Assembly: GCF_001243045.1 (NCBI RefSeq)
Contig: NZ_LN849007.1
Coordinates: 2,260,989-2,324,988 of the forward strand
Reading direction: 5' to 3'
DNA: 64,000 bases
From: Clostridium niameyense
GTDB lineage: Bacteria > Bacillota > Clostridia > Clostridiales > Clostridiaceae
The notes under the pieces were generated by a model. That model was not told where the DNA came from, did not search any database, and saw only the letters and a program-made list of their open reading frames with translations. A program made the position numbers and the translations under genes. Positions 1 to 8,204 of the stretch are shown here, piece after piece (within the stretch, counting starts at the first letter, position 1; every line of letters starts with the position of its first letter).

Positions 1-54
1 ATCACTAAATTCGTTAATTTCATCAATTCCATTATAATTTTTAAGCAGTATCAT
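1..54 (-). CDS. Start of an unidentified protein, truncated by window edge
   Basis: An ATG on the minus strand at 54-52 is preceded by a good ribosome binding site (AAGGAGA at about 61-67) and opens a frame that runs without a stop to the window edge. Eighteen codons are visible (MILLKNYNGIDEINEFSD). It lies 28 bp downstream of recD2 on the same strand, so it is probably co-transcribed with it. Too little is visible to name it. A comF-like gene often follows recD2 in clostridia, but nothing here shows that. Confidence 0.5.
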   Translation of the reverse strand, partial: MILLKNYNGIDEINEFSD

Positions 55-82
55 AGCTACTCTCCTTTATATAAAACAGTAT

Positions 83-2314
83 CTAATTCTCTATAATAAT
101 ATCGTTATCTAGAACATTACATATACGCCATTTTAATAAGGAATATCTTTCAAAAGATCTATCATTATTAACCATAAAACTAATAGCTTTTAAATTTCCT
201 ACTAAAACTACTAATTTTTTAGCTCTAGTTATACCTGTATATAATAAATTTCTATTCATTAATAACGGTGGACCCATAAACATAGGTATAATAACTACAG
301 GAAATTCACTTCCCTGACTTTTGTGTATAGTTATAGCATAAGCTAAATCTAATTCATCTAAATACATCTTATCATATATTACTTTTTTCTCATCATCAAA
401 TATTACAGATACTGTAGCCTTATCTTCATCTATGCTTTCTATAAATCCTACATCACCATTAAATATTCCTACACCTTCATCTTCTCCCGAACCTGCAATC
501 CGAGTCCATTTTAATGAATAGTTATTTTTTATTTGCATTACTTTATCTCCCACTCTAAAAATACAATTTTTAAATTCTATTTCATGTTTAAATTTAGCCT
601 TAGGATTTAATACTTCTTGTAACTTTCCATTTAAGTTATCTACTCCTAAAACACCCTTTCTCATAGGAGATAATATTTGTATGTGATTCATTTTATCCCA
701 ATTCTTATTAAACTTGGGTAACCTTCTATTTATTAAATCTATTAATGTTTTTTCAATATTATTAGGTTTATCAGATTCTAAAAAGTAAAAATCTTTTCCC
801 TTTTTATTTAGTCTTGGCATTTTACCTTCATTTATTTCATGCGCATTTACTATAATCATACTTTCTTTTGATTGTCTAAATATTTCTTTTAGCCTAACTA
901 CCTTAATACATTTACTTTCTATTAAATCTCTTAAAACATTTCCTGGTCCTACTGATGGTAATTGATCTACATCTCCTACTATTATCAACCTCGTACCTTG
1001 AGATATAGCCTTCAGCAAGTTATTCATTAATATTATATCTATCATAGACGCCTCATCAACTATCAATACATCACATTCTAGAGGAGTATTTTCATCTTTT
1101 GAAAATATCATATCTGTATCTTCCCCAACTCCCATTTCTAGTAATCTATGTATAGTTTTAGATTCTCTACCTGTAGCCTCAGACATTCTTTTTGCCGCTC
1201 TTCCTGTAGGTGCTGCCATAAATACAGTCTTGTTATTTTTTTCAAATATATCTGTTATACAATTAATAATAGTGGTTTTCCCTGTACCAGGTCCTCCTGT
1301 TATTATTTCAATACTATTTTCAAAGGCGCCCTCTATAGCTTCTTTTTGAGAACATGCAAAATTTATACCATTTTCTTTTTCAAATAATTCTATTTCTTCT
1401 CCTACATTAATATTTATATCATCATATATTGATAAGCCTAGTGTAATAACTTTTTTTGTAACTCCTAATTCACAATAATAGTAAGGTAATGTAAATATGC
1501 ACTTTTTGCCCTCCACTACTTCTACCTTTAACTTTTCATCTGTTACACAAGAATATAAATTATTATCTATTTCCTCCTCACCTATAGATAATATACGTTC
1601 TGCCTCTTTATTTAGTTTATCTAAAGGCATATATGTATTACCCATAGCACAAAATTGATTTATTACATATTTTATGCCACTTTGTATTCTAAAAGGCGAT
1701 TTGGGGTCTATACCCAAACTTCTTGCTATTTTATCTGCTGTTTTAAACCCTATACCTGCTATTTCTTCTGTTAAGGTATACGGATTTTCTTTTACTATAT
1801 TTACTGAATTTTCTCCATATCTTTTATATATTTTCATACATTGGCCTGGGGTTATTCCATAGTTTTGAAAAAACATCATTATATTTCTTGCTTCTCTTTG
1901 CTTACTATAAGATTCTTGTATAGTTGCTACCTTTTTGTCCCCTATACCCTCTATTTCTTTTAGTCTTTCTATATTATTATCTAATATATCTAATGTTTCT
2001 TTCCCAAATCTTCCTACTATTTTTTTTGCAGTTACAGGTCCTATACCAGATATTATACCTGACGCTAAATATCTTTCTATTCCTAATGTAGTATCTGGGA
2101 CTAATTCCTCACAACTTTCAATTTTAAATTGATCTCCAAACTGAGGATGCACTACCCACTTTCCCTCTAATCTTAAATTTTGCCCTTCCATGATGTATGG
2201 TATAAATCCAACTATAGTAACCAAAACATTCTTATCTTTAATTCTTGCTACTACATAACCATTATCATCATTTTGAAAAACAATATCTTCTACAATTCCC
2301 TGCAATTCCTGCAT
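83..2314 (-). CDS. recD2: RecD2-type SF1 DNA helicase (RecD/TraA family)
   Basis: This 743-residue protein has the usual RecD2 architecture: an N-terminal beta-rich domain, tandem helix-hairpin-helix segments (about residues 85-200) and an SF1B helicase core. The Walker A motif GGPGTGKTT is at residues 340-348, the DE box at about 420-421, and the C-terminal motif with YAITIHKSQGSEF is typical of UvrD-like 1B helicases. RecD2 is a 5'-3' helicase found in bacteria without, or in addition to, RecBCD; it acts in DNA repair and recombination. The ATG is preceded by AGGAGAGG. It follows metK on the same strand, separated by a terminator-like hairpin. Confidence 0.93.
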   Translation of the reverse strand: MQELQGIVEDIVFQNDDNGYVVARIKDKNVLVTIVGFIPYIMEGQNLRLEGKWVVHPQFGDQFKIESCEELVPDTTLGIERYLASGIISGIGPVTAKKIVGRFGKETLDILDNNIERLKEIEGIGDKKVATIQESYSKQREARNIMMFFQNYGITPGQCMKIYKRYGENSVNIVKENPYTLTEEIAGIGFKTADKIARSLGIDPKSPFRIQSGIKYVINQFCAMGNTYMPLDKLNKEAERILSIGEEEIDNNLYSCVTDEKLKVEVVEGKKCIFTLPYYYCELGVTKKVITLGLSIYDDININVGEEIELFEKENGINFACSQKEAIEGAFENSIEIITGGPGTGKTTIINCITDIFEKNNKTVFMAAPTGRAAKRMSEATGRESKTIHRLLEMGVGEDTDMIFSKDENTPLECDVLIVDEASMIDIILMNNLLKAISQGTRLIIVGDVDQLPSVGPGNVLRDLIESKCIKVVRLKEIFRQSKESMIIVNAHEINEGKMPRLNKKGKDFYFLESDKPNNIEKTLIDLINRRLPKFNKNWDKMNHIQILSPMRKGVLGVDNLNGKLQEVLNPKAKFKHEIEFKNCIFRVGDKVMQIKNNYSLKWTRIAGSGEDEGVGIFNGDVGFIESIDEDKATVSVIFDDEKKVIYDKMYLDELDLAYAITIHKSQGSEFPVVIIPMFMGPPLLMNRNLLYTGITRAKKLVVLVGNLKAISFMVNNDRSFERYSLLKWRICNVLDNDIIIEN

Positions 2315-2393
2315 AAAACCTCTCCTAATTCTTTTTTCTTAAATTATATCATATTATATTTCATATTAATCATTTTACTAATATTTCTATAAA

Positions 2394-2431
2394 ACACAAA
2401 AAGGAACTGGATATATTTAAAATCCACTTCC
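2394..2431 (-). terminator. Terminator after metK
   Basis: On the minus strand GGAAGTGGAT pairs with ATCCAGTTCC (one mismatch), followed by TTTTTGTG. It lies just downstream of the metK stop. Confidence 0.7.
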
Positions 2432-2444
2432 TCTTTATTATTTA

Positions 2445-3620
2445 TTATAAATACTTCTTAATCTCTTTAACTTTATTTAAATTTTCCCAAGGAATATTGA
2501 TATCTGTTCTTCCGAAATGTCCATAAGCTGCCACTTGCTTGTATATAGGTCTTCTTAAATCTAAATCCCTAATAATAGCACCTGGTCTTAAATCGAATAC
2601 CTTTTTTACTATATCCACTATTTTTTCTTCAGTAATTTTACCTGTTCCAAAAGTTTCTACGGTAATTGAAACTGGTTGAGCTACTCCTATAGCATAAGCT
2701 AATTGAACTTCTAACTTATCTGCTACCCCTGCAGCTACTAAGTTTTTAGCTACCCACCTTGCAGCATAAGCAGCAGATCTATCTACCTTTGTTGGATCTT
2801 TACCAGAGAATGCTCCACCACCGTGTCTTCCATATCCGCCATAAGTATCTACTATTATTTTTCTTCCTGTTAATCCAGAATCTCCTTGAGGTCCACCTAT
2901 AACAAATCTTCCAGTTGGATTTATATAATATTTTGTATTCTCATCTAAAAGTTCTTTAGGAACTACTGCTTTTATTACATGTTCTTTAATATCTTTTTCT
3001 ATTTGTTCTTGTTCTACGTGAACACCATGTTGAGTTGAAACCACTATAGCATCTATTCTAACTGGCTTGTCATTATCATATTCCACTGTTACTTGAGTTT
3101 TTCCATCTGGTCTTAAATATTTTAAAGTACCATCTTTTCTAACCTCAGATAATCTTCTTGATAATCTATGAGCCATAGCTATTGGTAAAGGCATATATTC
3201 TGGAGTTTCATTAGTAGCAAATCCAAACATCATACCTTGATCTCCAGCACCTACAGCTTCCAATTTTTCCATTTCACCTTTTTTAGATTCTAAAGCCTCA
3301 TCTACACCCATAGCAATATCTGATGATTGTTCATCAATAGATGTAATTACTGAACAAGTCTCACAATCAAATCCATATTTTGCTCTATCGTATCCGATTT
3401 CTTTTACAGTTTCTCTAACTAACTTTGGTATGTCCACATAACAATTTGTGGATATTTCCCCCATTACCATTACCATTCCAGTAGTTACAGCTGTTTCACA
3501 AGCGACTCTACCATGAGGATCCTTAGCTAATATAGCATCTAATACCGCATCTGAAATCTGATCACATATTTTATCTGGATGTCCTTCCGTAACTGATTCA
3601 GATGTAAATAATCTTTTCAT
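2445..3620 (-). CDS. metK: S-adenosylmethionine synthetase
   Basis: This 391-residue protein is full length for bacterial MetK and makes S-adenosylmethionine from methionine and ATP. The signature GAGDQG is at residues 124-129, the N-terminal ATP-binding segment [11 protein letters not shown] at about 11-21, and the second signature with [16 protein letters not shown] in the C-terminal half. The gene stands alone between terminators and is controlled by the SAM-I riboswitch in its leader, so it is expected to be shut off when its product accumulates. Confidence 0.98.
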   Translation of the reverse strand: MKRLFTSESVTEGHPDKICDQISDAVLDAILAKDPHGRVACETAVTTGMVMVMGEISTNCYVDIPKLVRETVKEIGYDRAKYGFDCETCSVITSIDEQSSDIAMGVDEALESKKGEMEKLEAVGAGDQGMMFGFATNETPEYMPLPIAMAHRLSRRLSEVRKDGTLKYLRPDGKTQVTVEYDNDKPVRIDAIVVSTQHGVHVEQEQIEKDIKEHVIKAVVPKELLDENTKYYINPTGRFVIGGPQGDSGLTGRKIIVDTYGGYGRHGGGAFSGKDPTKVDRSAAYAARWVAKNLVAAGVADKLEVQLAYAIGVAQPVSITVETFGTGKITEEKIVDIVKKVFDLRPGAIIRDLDLRRPIYKQVAAYGHFGRTDINIPWENLNKVKEIKKYL

Positions 3621-3650
3621 ATATTTCCCTCCATTCTATTTTTACCATAT

Positions 3651-3677
3651 AAAAAACCCCTTCAATAAGAAGAGGTT
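3651..3677 (-). terminator. Riboswitch expression-platform terminator of metK
   Basis: AACCTCTTC pairs with GAAGGGGTT across a five-base loop and is followed by T6. The 5' arm can instead pair with the AAGAGAGAAGTTA stretch just downstream of the aptamer P1 helix, giving the usual antiterminator alternative. Confidence 0.88.
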
Positions 3678-3691
3678 AATATCTAACTTCT

Positions 3692-3794
3692 CTCTTATCT
3701 TGCAGAATATACTGCAGGAATTGGCACCTTAGCGATAATTCACTGGTTGCCGGGTTTCATAGGGCCCTTTTCCCTCCACCTCTCTTGATAAGAG
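3692..3794 (-). promoter_or_regulatory. SAM-I (S-box) riboswitch aptamer
   Basis: On the minus strand the leader reads CTCTTATC, then AGAGGTGGAGGGA, GGGCCC, ATGAAACCCGGCAACC, GGTGCCAATTCC and finally GATAAGAG, which pairs with the first segment as P1. These are the conserved S-box landmarks in order. SAM binding should stabilise P1 and favour the terminator at 3651-3677, reducing metK expression. Confidence 0.96.
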
Positions 3795-3826
3795 TCTTTA
3801 TTAATTTAATTATGTAATATATATGA

Positions 3827-3855
3827 ATGATATCATAGTAAAATTTTTGTGTCAA
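3827..3855 (-). promoter_or_regulatory. Promoter of metK
   Basis: Minus-strand TTGACA (3855-3850), a 17-bp spacer and TATCAT (3832-3827), about 25 bp before the riboswitch P1. This is a near-consensus sigma-A promoter. Confidence 0.85.
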
Positions 3856-3896
3856 CAATTTTTACATTAGTTTATATTTTAATAAATTATAAACAT

Positions 3897-3927
3897 AAAA
3901 GTACCTTTACTTATATAAGTAAAGGTA
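3897..3927 (-). terminator. Terminator of the tRNA operon
   Basis: TACCTTTACTT pairs perfectly with AAGTAAAGGTA (3927-3902), followed by CTTTTATGTTT, just after the last tRNA-Tyr. Confidence 0.82.
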
Positions 3928-3929
3928 TT

Positions 3930-4014
3930 TGGTGGAGGAAGACGGATTCGAACCATCGAAGCGAAACGCAACAGATTTACAGTCTGCCCCCTTTGGCCAC
4001 TCGGGAACTCCTCC
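3930..4014 (-). tRNA. tRNA-Tyr (anticodon GTA), copy 2 in transcription order
   Basis: An 85-nt class II tRNA with a long variable arm, anticodon GTA in the loop CTGTAAA, the T-loop GGTTCGAATCC and an encoded CCA. The acceptor stem has a G7-U66 wobble that is a G-C pair in the other copy. Confidence 0.97.
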
Positions 4015-4019
4015 ACATC

Positions 4020-4095
4020 TGGAGCTGGCAATAGGACTTGAACCTACAACCTGCTGATTACAAGTCAGCTGCTCTGCCAATTGAGCCATGCCAGC
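4020..4095 (-). tRNA. tRNA-Thr (anticodon TGT), copy 2
   Basis: A 76-nt tRNA with anticodon loop CTTGTAA (TGT), T-arm GGTTCAAGTCC, a 7-bp acceptor stem GCTGGCA/TGCCAGC and an encoded CCA. It is identical to the copy at 4296-4371. Confidence 0.97.
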
Positions 4096-4116
4096 ATATA
4101 TAAAATTTTAATACAA

Positions 4117-4192
4117 TGGTGGGCACAACAGGGCTCGAACCTGTGACCCCCTGCTTGTAAGGCAGATGCTCTCCCAGCTGAGCTATGCGCCC
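4117..4192 (-). tRNA. tRNA-Val (anticodon TAC)
   Basis: A 76-nt tRNA with anticodon loop CTTACAA (TAC), T-arm GGTTCGAGCCC and an encoded CCA. It sits between the two Thr-Tyr blocks. Confidence 0.97.
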
Positions 4193-4205
4193 TTAAATAA
4201 GTTAA

Positions 4206-4290
4206 TGGTGGAGGAGGACGGATTCGAACCATCGAAGCGAAACGCAACAGATTTACAGTCTGCCCCCTTTAGCCACTCGGGAACTCCTCC
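4206..4290 (-). tRNA. tRNA-Tyr (anticodon GTA), copy 1
   Basis: An 85-nt class II tRNA. It differs from the copy at 3930-4014 at two positions, one of which restores Watson-Crick pairing at the base of the acceptor stem (G7-C66). CCA is encoded. Confidence 0.97.
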
Positions 4291-4295
4291 ACATC

Positions 4296-4371
4296 TGGAG
4301 CTGGCAATAGGACTTGAACCTACAACCTGCTGATTACAAGTCAGCTGCTCTGCCAATTGAGCCATGCCAGC
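4296..4371 (-). tRNA. tRNA-Thr (anticodon TGT), copy 1
   Basis: First tRNA of the operon. It is identical in sequence to 4020-4095, with the TGT anticodon and an encoded CCA. Confidence 0.97.
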
Positions 4372-4408
4372 ACAATTCATTTAATTTATTGTCTTATCGA
4401 CAAGAAAT

Positions 4409-4437
4409 AGTATATATGTTTATCAATATAATTTCAA
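4409..4437 (-). promoter_or_regulatory. Promoter of the tRNA operon
   Basis: Minus-strand TTGAAA (4437-4432), a 17-bp spacer and TATACT (4414-4409). It lies about 38 bp upstream of the first tRNA-Thr, the expected position for a stable-RNA promoter. Confidence 0.75.
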
Positions 4438-4611
4438 ATGTCATTATATGCTATAATTTAAATTTATATTTAAATTTCTTTATATTACTCATTATATCTT
4501 AACATTACATAGATACGTATTTATTATTACAACTTATACCTCTTTATTTATATATTCCATTATATTATAATTTTATTTATATATTATGAAAGTTATATTG
4601 GAGGATTATAT

Positions 4612-5334
4612 ATGCAAAAACTTTTAAGTAAATTAAGAAGAGCCGTTCAAGATTTTAATTTAATAGAGGATGGGGATAAAATCGCAGTTGGTTTATCTGG
4701 TGGTAAAGATAGTATTACATTAGTTCACTTACTTAAAAACTACCAAAGATTTTCTCCACAAAAGTTTGATTTAGTTGCAATTACATTAGATCCAGGCACT
4801 GGAGCTGATTTTTCTTCTATGAAGAAAATGTGTGAAGAAATTGATGTTCCTTTCTATATTTATGATACTAATATAAAAGAAATTGTTTTTGATCTAAGAA
4901 AAGAAAAGAATCCCTGTTCATTATGTGCTAATTTAAGAAGAGGAGCCCTAAATGATTATGCTGGAAGATTGGGTTGCAATAAAATAGCCTTAGGTCATCA
5001 TAAAAACGATGCTATAGAAACATTATTAATGTCTATGTTATACGAAGGTAGAATAAATTGTTTTTCTCCTAAAACTTATTTAAGTAGAAGCAATGTAACT
5101 ATCATAAGACCTATGATTTATATTGACGAAAGAGAAATTAAAAGTTTAGTAAAGAGGTATGACTTTAATATAGTTGAAAATCCTTGTCCTGCTAATGGAA
5201 ATACTAAAAGACAGTATATGAAAGAACTTACATACAATTTAGAAAAAGACATTCCTAAAGTAAAAGATAGGCTTCTTAGTTGCTTAACCAATACCGATCA
5301 ATTAAATATATGGTTTAAAGAAGATAAAGAATAA
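4612..5334 (+). CDS. TtcA-type tRNA thiolation enzyme (PP-loop ATPase)
   Basis: This 240-residue protein has the PP-loop SGGKDS at residues 29-34, the CxxC pair C102/C105 and a third cysteine at C192, plus GHHKNDAIET at about 128-137. TtcA adenylates C32 of target tRNAs and sulfurates it through a 4Fe-4S cluster held by three cysteines; all three are present. The related Ctu1/TtuA enzymes, acting on other positions, cannot be excluded. The ATG follows TTGGAGG with eight bases between. It is divergent from the tRNA operon and followed by yyaC. Placement beside tRNA genes may be coincidental. Confidence 0.8.
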   Translation: MQKLLSKLRRAVQDFNLIEDGDKIAVGLSGGKDSITLVHLLKNYQRFSPQKFDLVAITLDPGTGADFSSMKKMCEEIDVPFYIYDTNIKEIVFDLRKEKNPCSLCANLRRGALNDYAGRLGCNKIALGHHKNDAIETLLMSMLYEGRINCFSPKTYLSRSNVTIIRPMIYIDEREIKSLVKRYDFNIVENPCPANGNTKRQYMKELTYNLEKDIPKVKDRLLSCLTNTDQLNIWFKEDKE

Positions 5335-5402
5335 TTTGTTTATTTTTTTTAATATTTGCTTGAAACCCCTCATATAAATTATTATAAAGGAGGGGATACA
5401 AA

Positions 5403-5927
5403 ATGAATAAAATAAAAGCCTATTATAAGGATCTTCTATCTTACTATAAAATAGCCAACTTTTTAAAAGAATACATAAATAAAGATTCTATAATAGTATG
5501 TATTGGAACAGATAGATGTATAGGAGATTCTTTAGGCCCTATAGTTGGTAGTATGTTAAAACACAAAAACTTTCCTTTAAATGTTTATGGTACTGTAGAT
5601 CATCCTATTCATGCATTAAACATTAAGGAAAAGTTAATTCAAATAAAAAGTTTACATCCTAAAAGTAACATATTAGCTATAGATGCCTGTTTAGGTGATA
5701 AAAATAGTATTGGTGAAATACAAGCAAGGGATTATCCTGTACATCCTGGTAAAGGGGTAGGAAAATCTCTTCCCGATGTTGGTGAAATATCAATAGTTGG
5801 TATAGTAGATTCTAACCAAAATACTGATCTATTTAATAATACAAATATTAGATTAAGTTTAGTTACAAATATGGCTAAAACTATAACAGACTCTCTCCTA
5901 CATTGTTTTTATATGATAAATGAATAA
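5403..5927 (+). CDS. yyaC: YyaC family spore protein (DUF1256)
   Basis: A 174-residue protein of the YyaC family, which resembles the germination protease GPR in fold and is found only in spore formers. The N-terminal stretch IVCIGTDRCIGDSLGP and the mid-protein AIDACLGD and HPGKGVGK segments are characteristic. Its exact role is unsettled. The gene is preceded by GGAGGGG and read in the same direction as the TtcA-like gene, then stops at a terminator shared with convergent mbl. Confidence 0.85.
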   Translation: MNKIKAYYKDLLSYYKIANFLKEYINKDSIIVCIGTDRCIGDSLGPIVGSMLKHKNFPLNVYGTVDHPIHALNIKEKLIQIKSLHPKSNILAIDACLGDKNSIGEIQARDYPVHPGKGVGKSLPDVGEISIVGIVDSNQNTDLFNNTNIRLSLVTNMAKTITDSLLHCFYMINE

Positions 5928-5950
5928 AAAGGACTAAAAATAGTCCTTTT
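5926..5950. terminator. Bidirectional terminator between yyaC and mbl
   Basis: AAAAGGACTA pairs with TAGTCCTTTT around AAAA; the A and T ends give U tracts on both strands between convergent genes. Confidence 0.85.
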
Positions 5951-5965
5951 AAAACAACTAAAAAT

Positions 5966-6997
5966 TTATTCAACTAAATTTAGTCCATCTCCTGATGATG
6001 ATATTCCCATCTTATCTAAATAGTCTAACACCTTTCCAGTTCCTTCTGCCACACAAGAAACTGAATTTTCGGCTATATGTACTGGAACCTTTGTTACATT
6101 TTCTATAAGATCACTAAGTCCATTTAGTAACGCTCCCCCTCCAGTCATAACTATACCCTTGTCCGCTATATCTGCTGACAATTCAGGCGGAGTTCTTTCT
6201 AAAACGGAATGAGCAAGATCAGCTATTGCATTAACAGTTTCTTGTAATGCTTCTCTCATTTCACCCGAAGTAACAGTTAAATTTTTAGGAAGACCTGTTA
6301 CTAAATCTCTTCCCCTAATTTCCATAGAAATAGGCTCTTTGTTTTGGAATGCTGATCCTACATTAATTTTTAGATCTTCTGCGGTTCTTTCTCCTATCAT
6401 AAGTTTATGTTTTTTTCTTATGTATTTTATAATTGCCTCATCAAACTTGTCTCCTGCCATCTTAATTGAGGATCTAACTACTATTCCGCCTAATGAAATA
6501 ACAGCTATGTCAGTAGTTCCTCCTCCTATATCTATTACCATGCTTCCACTGGCTTTTGTTATATCTAAATCTGCACCAATAGCTGCTGCTAAAGGTTCCT
6601 CTATTAAAAATACCTTTTTAGCTCCAGCATTTTTAGCAGCGTCTATGACTGCCCTTTTTTCCACTTCTGTTGCTTCACAAGGAATACATATAACTACTCT
6701 TGGTGCAGACATTTTTTTCTTTCCACAAGCTTTACTAATAAAATAATTTAACATTTTTTCAGTAATATCATAATTAGAAATTACTCCATCCCTCATAGGA
6801 CGAATGGCTACTATATTTCCTGGAGTTCTTCCTATCATTTGTCTAGCTTCTTCACCAACTGCTAGTACTTTATTTTTATTTTTATCTATAGCTACAACGG
6901 ATGGCTCATTTAGTATAACTCCCTTACCCTTGATGTACACAAGTACCGTAGCCGTACCTAAGTCAATTCCCATATCAGTTCCTACACTAAAAAACAT
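5966..6997 (-). CDS. mbl: MreB-family cell shape protein, Mbl type
   Basis: A bacterial actin homologue that forms membrane-associated filaments guiding lateral cell-wall synthesis. Phosphate-binding segments DMGIDLGTA (near the N-terminus) and VIDIGGGTTDIAV, plus the adenosine segment VMTGGGALL near residue 290, are intact. The frame opens at a GTG at 7009, but that codon touches the AGGAG box. The ATG at 6997 has this box 11 bases upstream and gives the usual short N-terminus before the first beta strand (343 residues). It directly follows spoIIID, as mbl does in Bacillus, and has its own promoter at 7079-7107. Confidence 0.92.
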   Translation of the reverse strand: MFFSVGTDMGIDLGTATVLVYIKGKGVILNEPSVVAIDKNKNKVLAVGEEARQMIGRTPGNIVAIRPMRDGVISNYDITEKMLNYFISKACGKKKMSAPRVVICIPCEATEVEKRAVIDAAKNAGAKKVFLIEEPLAAAIGADLDITKASGSMVIDIGGGTTDIAVISLGGIVVRSSIKMAGDKFDEAIIKYIRKKHKLMIGERTAEDLKINVGSAFQNKEPISMEIRGRDLVTGLPKNLTVTSGEMREALQETVNAIADLAHSVLERTPPELSADIADKGIVMTGGGALLNGLSDLIENVTKVPVHIAENSVSCVAEGTGKVLDYLDKMGISSSGDGLNLVE

Positions 6998-7028
6998 TGA
7001 TATATCCACTCCTACTCTTATTGAGTTA

Positions 7029-7049
7029 TAATAAACTTTAAGTTTATTA
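7029..7049. repeat. Perfect inverted repeat in the mbl leader
   Basis: TAATAAACTT and AAGTTTATTA are separated by one base, between the mbl promoter and its ribosome binding site. A one-base centre suits a DNA operator better than an RNA hairpin, and there is no T tract. Its function is unknown. Confidence 0.45.
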
Positions 7050-7078
7050 AAAACATAAATTTTAAATCATCTATTCTC

Positions 7079-7107
7079 ATTATAATAGGAATGTTTTTAA
7101 CCTTCAA
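7079..7107 (-). promoter_or_regulatory. Promoter of mbl
   Basis: Minus-strand TTGAAG (7107-7102), a 17-bp spacer and TATAAT (7084-7079). The -35 lies within the last codons of spoIIID, so mbl can be transcribed in vegetative cells independently of the sporulation gene upstream. Confidence 0.7.
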
Positions 7108-7351
7108 TAGCTTTATATTTCATTTTGGTAGCTCTGCCACCTCTTATATGTCTTTCTGCTTTATTGTATTCTAATATTATCTTTGCTTCTTGAGCAATTT
7201 GAGGATTTATTTTAGGTAATCTTTCTGTCATATCTTTGTGTATAGTACTTTTACTTACCCCAAAAACTTTAGCAGTTTTTCTTATAGTAGCTTTAGATTC
7301 TATAATATATTTAGCAACTTCAAGAACTCTTTCTTCAATGTAATCTTTCAA
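7097..7351 (-). CDS. spoIIID: Sporulation transcriptional regulator SpoIIID
   Basis: An 84-residue DNA-binding protein that controls mother-cell genes during sporulation. The helix-turn-helix lies at about residues 22-42 (TIRKTAKVFGVSKSTIHKD), followed by the family segment TERLPKINP and the basic tail HIRGGRATKMKYK. The start is TTG at 7351, ten bases after AAGGAGG; this gives MKDYIEER, which aligns with the N-terminus of Bacillus SpoIIID. Neighbouring mbl, spoIIQ and spoIID are usual partners. Confidence 0.95.
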   Translation of the reverse strand: MKDYIEERVLEVAKYIIESKATIRKTAKVFGVSKSTIHKDMTERLPKINPQIAQEAKIILEYNKAERHIRGGRATKMKYKAIEG

Positions 7352-7424
7352 ATTGCTACTACCTCCTTAATTCTTTTATAGTTATAAATATGCGTATATA
7401 AATGATTAAATTCATTTGTGTTAA

Positions 7425-7455
7425 GCCATTTTCTGCTTAAAAAGCAGAAAATGGC
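7425..7455 (-). terminator. Strong hairpin between spoIIQ and spoIIID
   Basis: A 14-bp perfect stem (GCCATTTTCTGCTT with its complement) with a three-base loop lies six bases after the spoIIQ stop. The T tract after it is poor, so it may be a weak terminator or an mRNA-stabilising hairpin. Confidence 0.6.
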
Positions 7456-7461
7456 ATGAAA

Positions 7462-8187
7462 CTAATATTTTATATACTTAGAAGGATTTATGTAGTTATT
7501 TCCCTTCATAACTGCAAAATGTAAATGATCTCCATACTTCTCATAAGCTGATCTTAAAGTAGTTTTACCTATACATCCTATTGGATCACCCTTTTTAATT
7601 TGTTGACCCTTAGATACCTTTACTTTAGGATCTAAATTTGCATATATAGTTTTTAATCCGTTTTGGTGATTAACAATTATTTGAACACCATCTTGGCTTG
7701 AAGTAACTACATCTTCTACCTTTCCATCTGCTACTGAAAATACAGGCTTTCCTAAACTAGTTTTTATATCTATTCCTAGATTAGATCTATAACTTGATGT
7801 AGAATTCCAAAATACTGGATCTTCTGAATACACCCTAGCCAAAGTTCCTTCTACTGGTTTTATAAAATTAGTATCTTGTGTTTTTGAAACTTTAGCAGTC
7901 TCCTGTTTTTTATCATCTTTCTTTTCAGTTTCTTTTTTGTTATCTTCTTTCTTTACCTCAAGTGCATTATCATAATTTTTTTGTGTATGATCTACAGCTT
8001 GCGCTGAGTCTTTATTACTACGATTTTCTACTACCTTATTATTGATAGGATTCTTCTTTGCTTGCTTACTATTTTTTAATGTAAGTGTAGCTACCGTAGC
8101 TACTATACAAAGGCAAAGAAATAAGATTACGTAAAACCCCTCCCTTCTAAAAAAATTTGAATTTTTATTAGATGGTTTCTTTTCCAT
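7462..8187 (-). CDS. spoIIQ: SpoIIQ-like engulfment protein with degenerate LytM (M23) domain
   Basis: A 241-residue protein with one membrane helix (about residues 17-36), a charged Lys/Glu-rich linker (about 40-105) and a C-terminal M23/LytM fold (about 110-240). SpoIIQ sits in the forespore membrane and binds SpoIIIAH to form the feeding channel. In the LytM domain the second zinc motif HLH is present (H221, H223) and D140 is kept, but the first ligand histidine is replaced by N136, so endopeptidase activity is doubtful. The start at 8187 follows GGAGGTG; a longer frame exists but would overlap a sigma-F-like promoter. It lies between spoIIID and spoIID. Confidence 0.85.
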   Translation of the reverse strand: MEKKPSNKNSNFFRREGFYVILFLCLCIVATVATLTLKNSKQAKKNPINNKVVENRSNKDSAQAVDHTQKNYDNALEVKKEDNKKETEKKDDKKQETAKVSKTQDTNFIKPVEGTLARVYSEDPVFWNSTSSYRSNLGIDIKTSLGKPVFSVADGKVEDVVTSSQDGVQIIVNHQNGLKTIYANLDPKVKVSKGQQIKKGDPIGCIGKTTLRSAYEKYGDHLHFAVMKGNNYINPSKYIKY

Positions 8188-8204
8188 ATGAACACCTCCA
8201 TCTT

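Larger units (their letters stand above)
3930..4095 (-). repeat. 166-bp direct repeat, copy 1 (tRNA-Thr plus tRNA-Tyr)
   Basis: This block matches 4206-4371 base for base except at 3940 (A versus G at 4216) and 3995 (G versus A at 4271). It carries one tRNA-Thr, a five-base GATGT linker and one tRNA-Tyr. The copies are offset by 276 bp with tRNA-Val between them, which indicates segmental duplication of the pair. Confidence 0.95.
4206..4371 (-). repeat. 166-bp direct repeat, copy 2 (tRNA-Thr plus tRNA-Tyr)
   Basis: Partner of 3930-4095, with 164 of 166 positions identical. Flanking sequences are unrelated, so the duplication boundaries coincide with the outer ends of the tRNA pair. Confidence 0.95.

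Noticed and set aside
3849-4380. Several overlapping 60-65 residue reading frames on both strands
   Set aside because: They lie over the tRNA genes and their duplicated block; they translate tRNA sequence and lack ribosome binding sites.
5364-5392. TTGAAA-17-TATAAA upstream of yyaC
   Set aside because: The start point would fall within the ribosome binding site; the gene is more likely read from further upstream or by a sporulation sigma factor not identified here.
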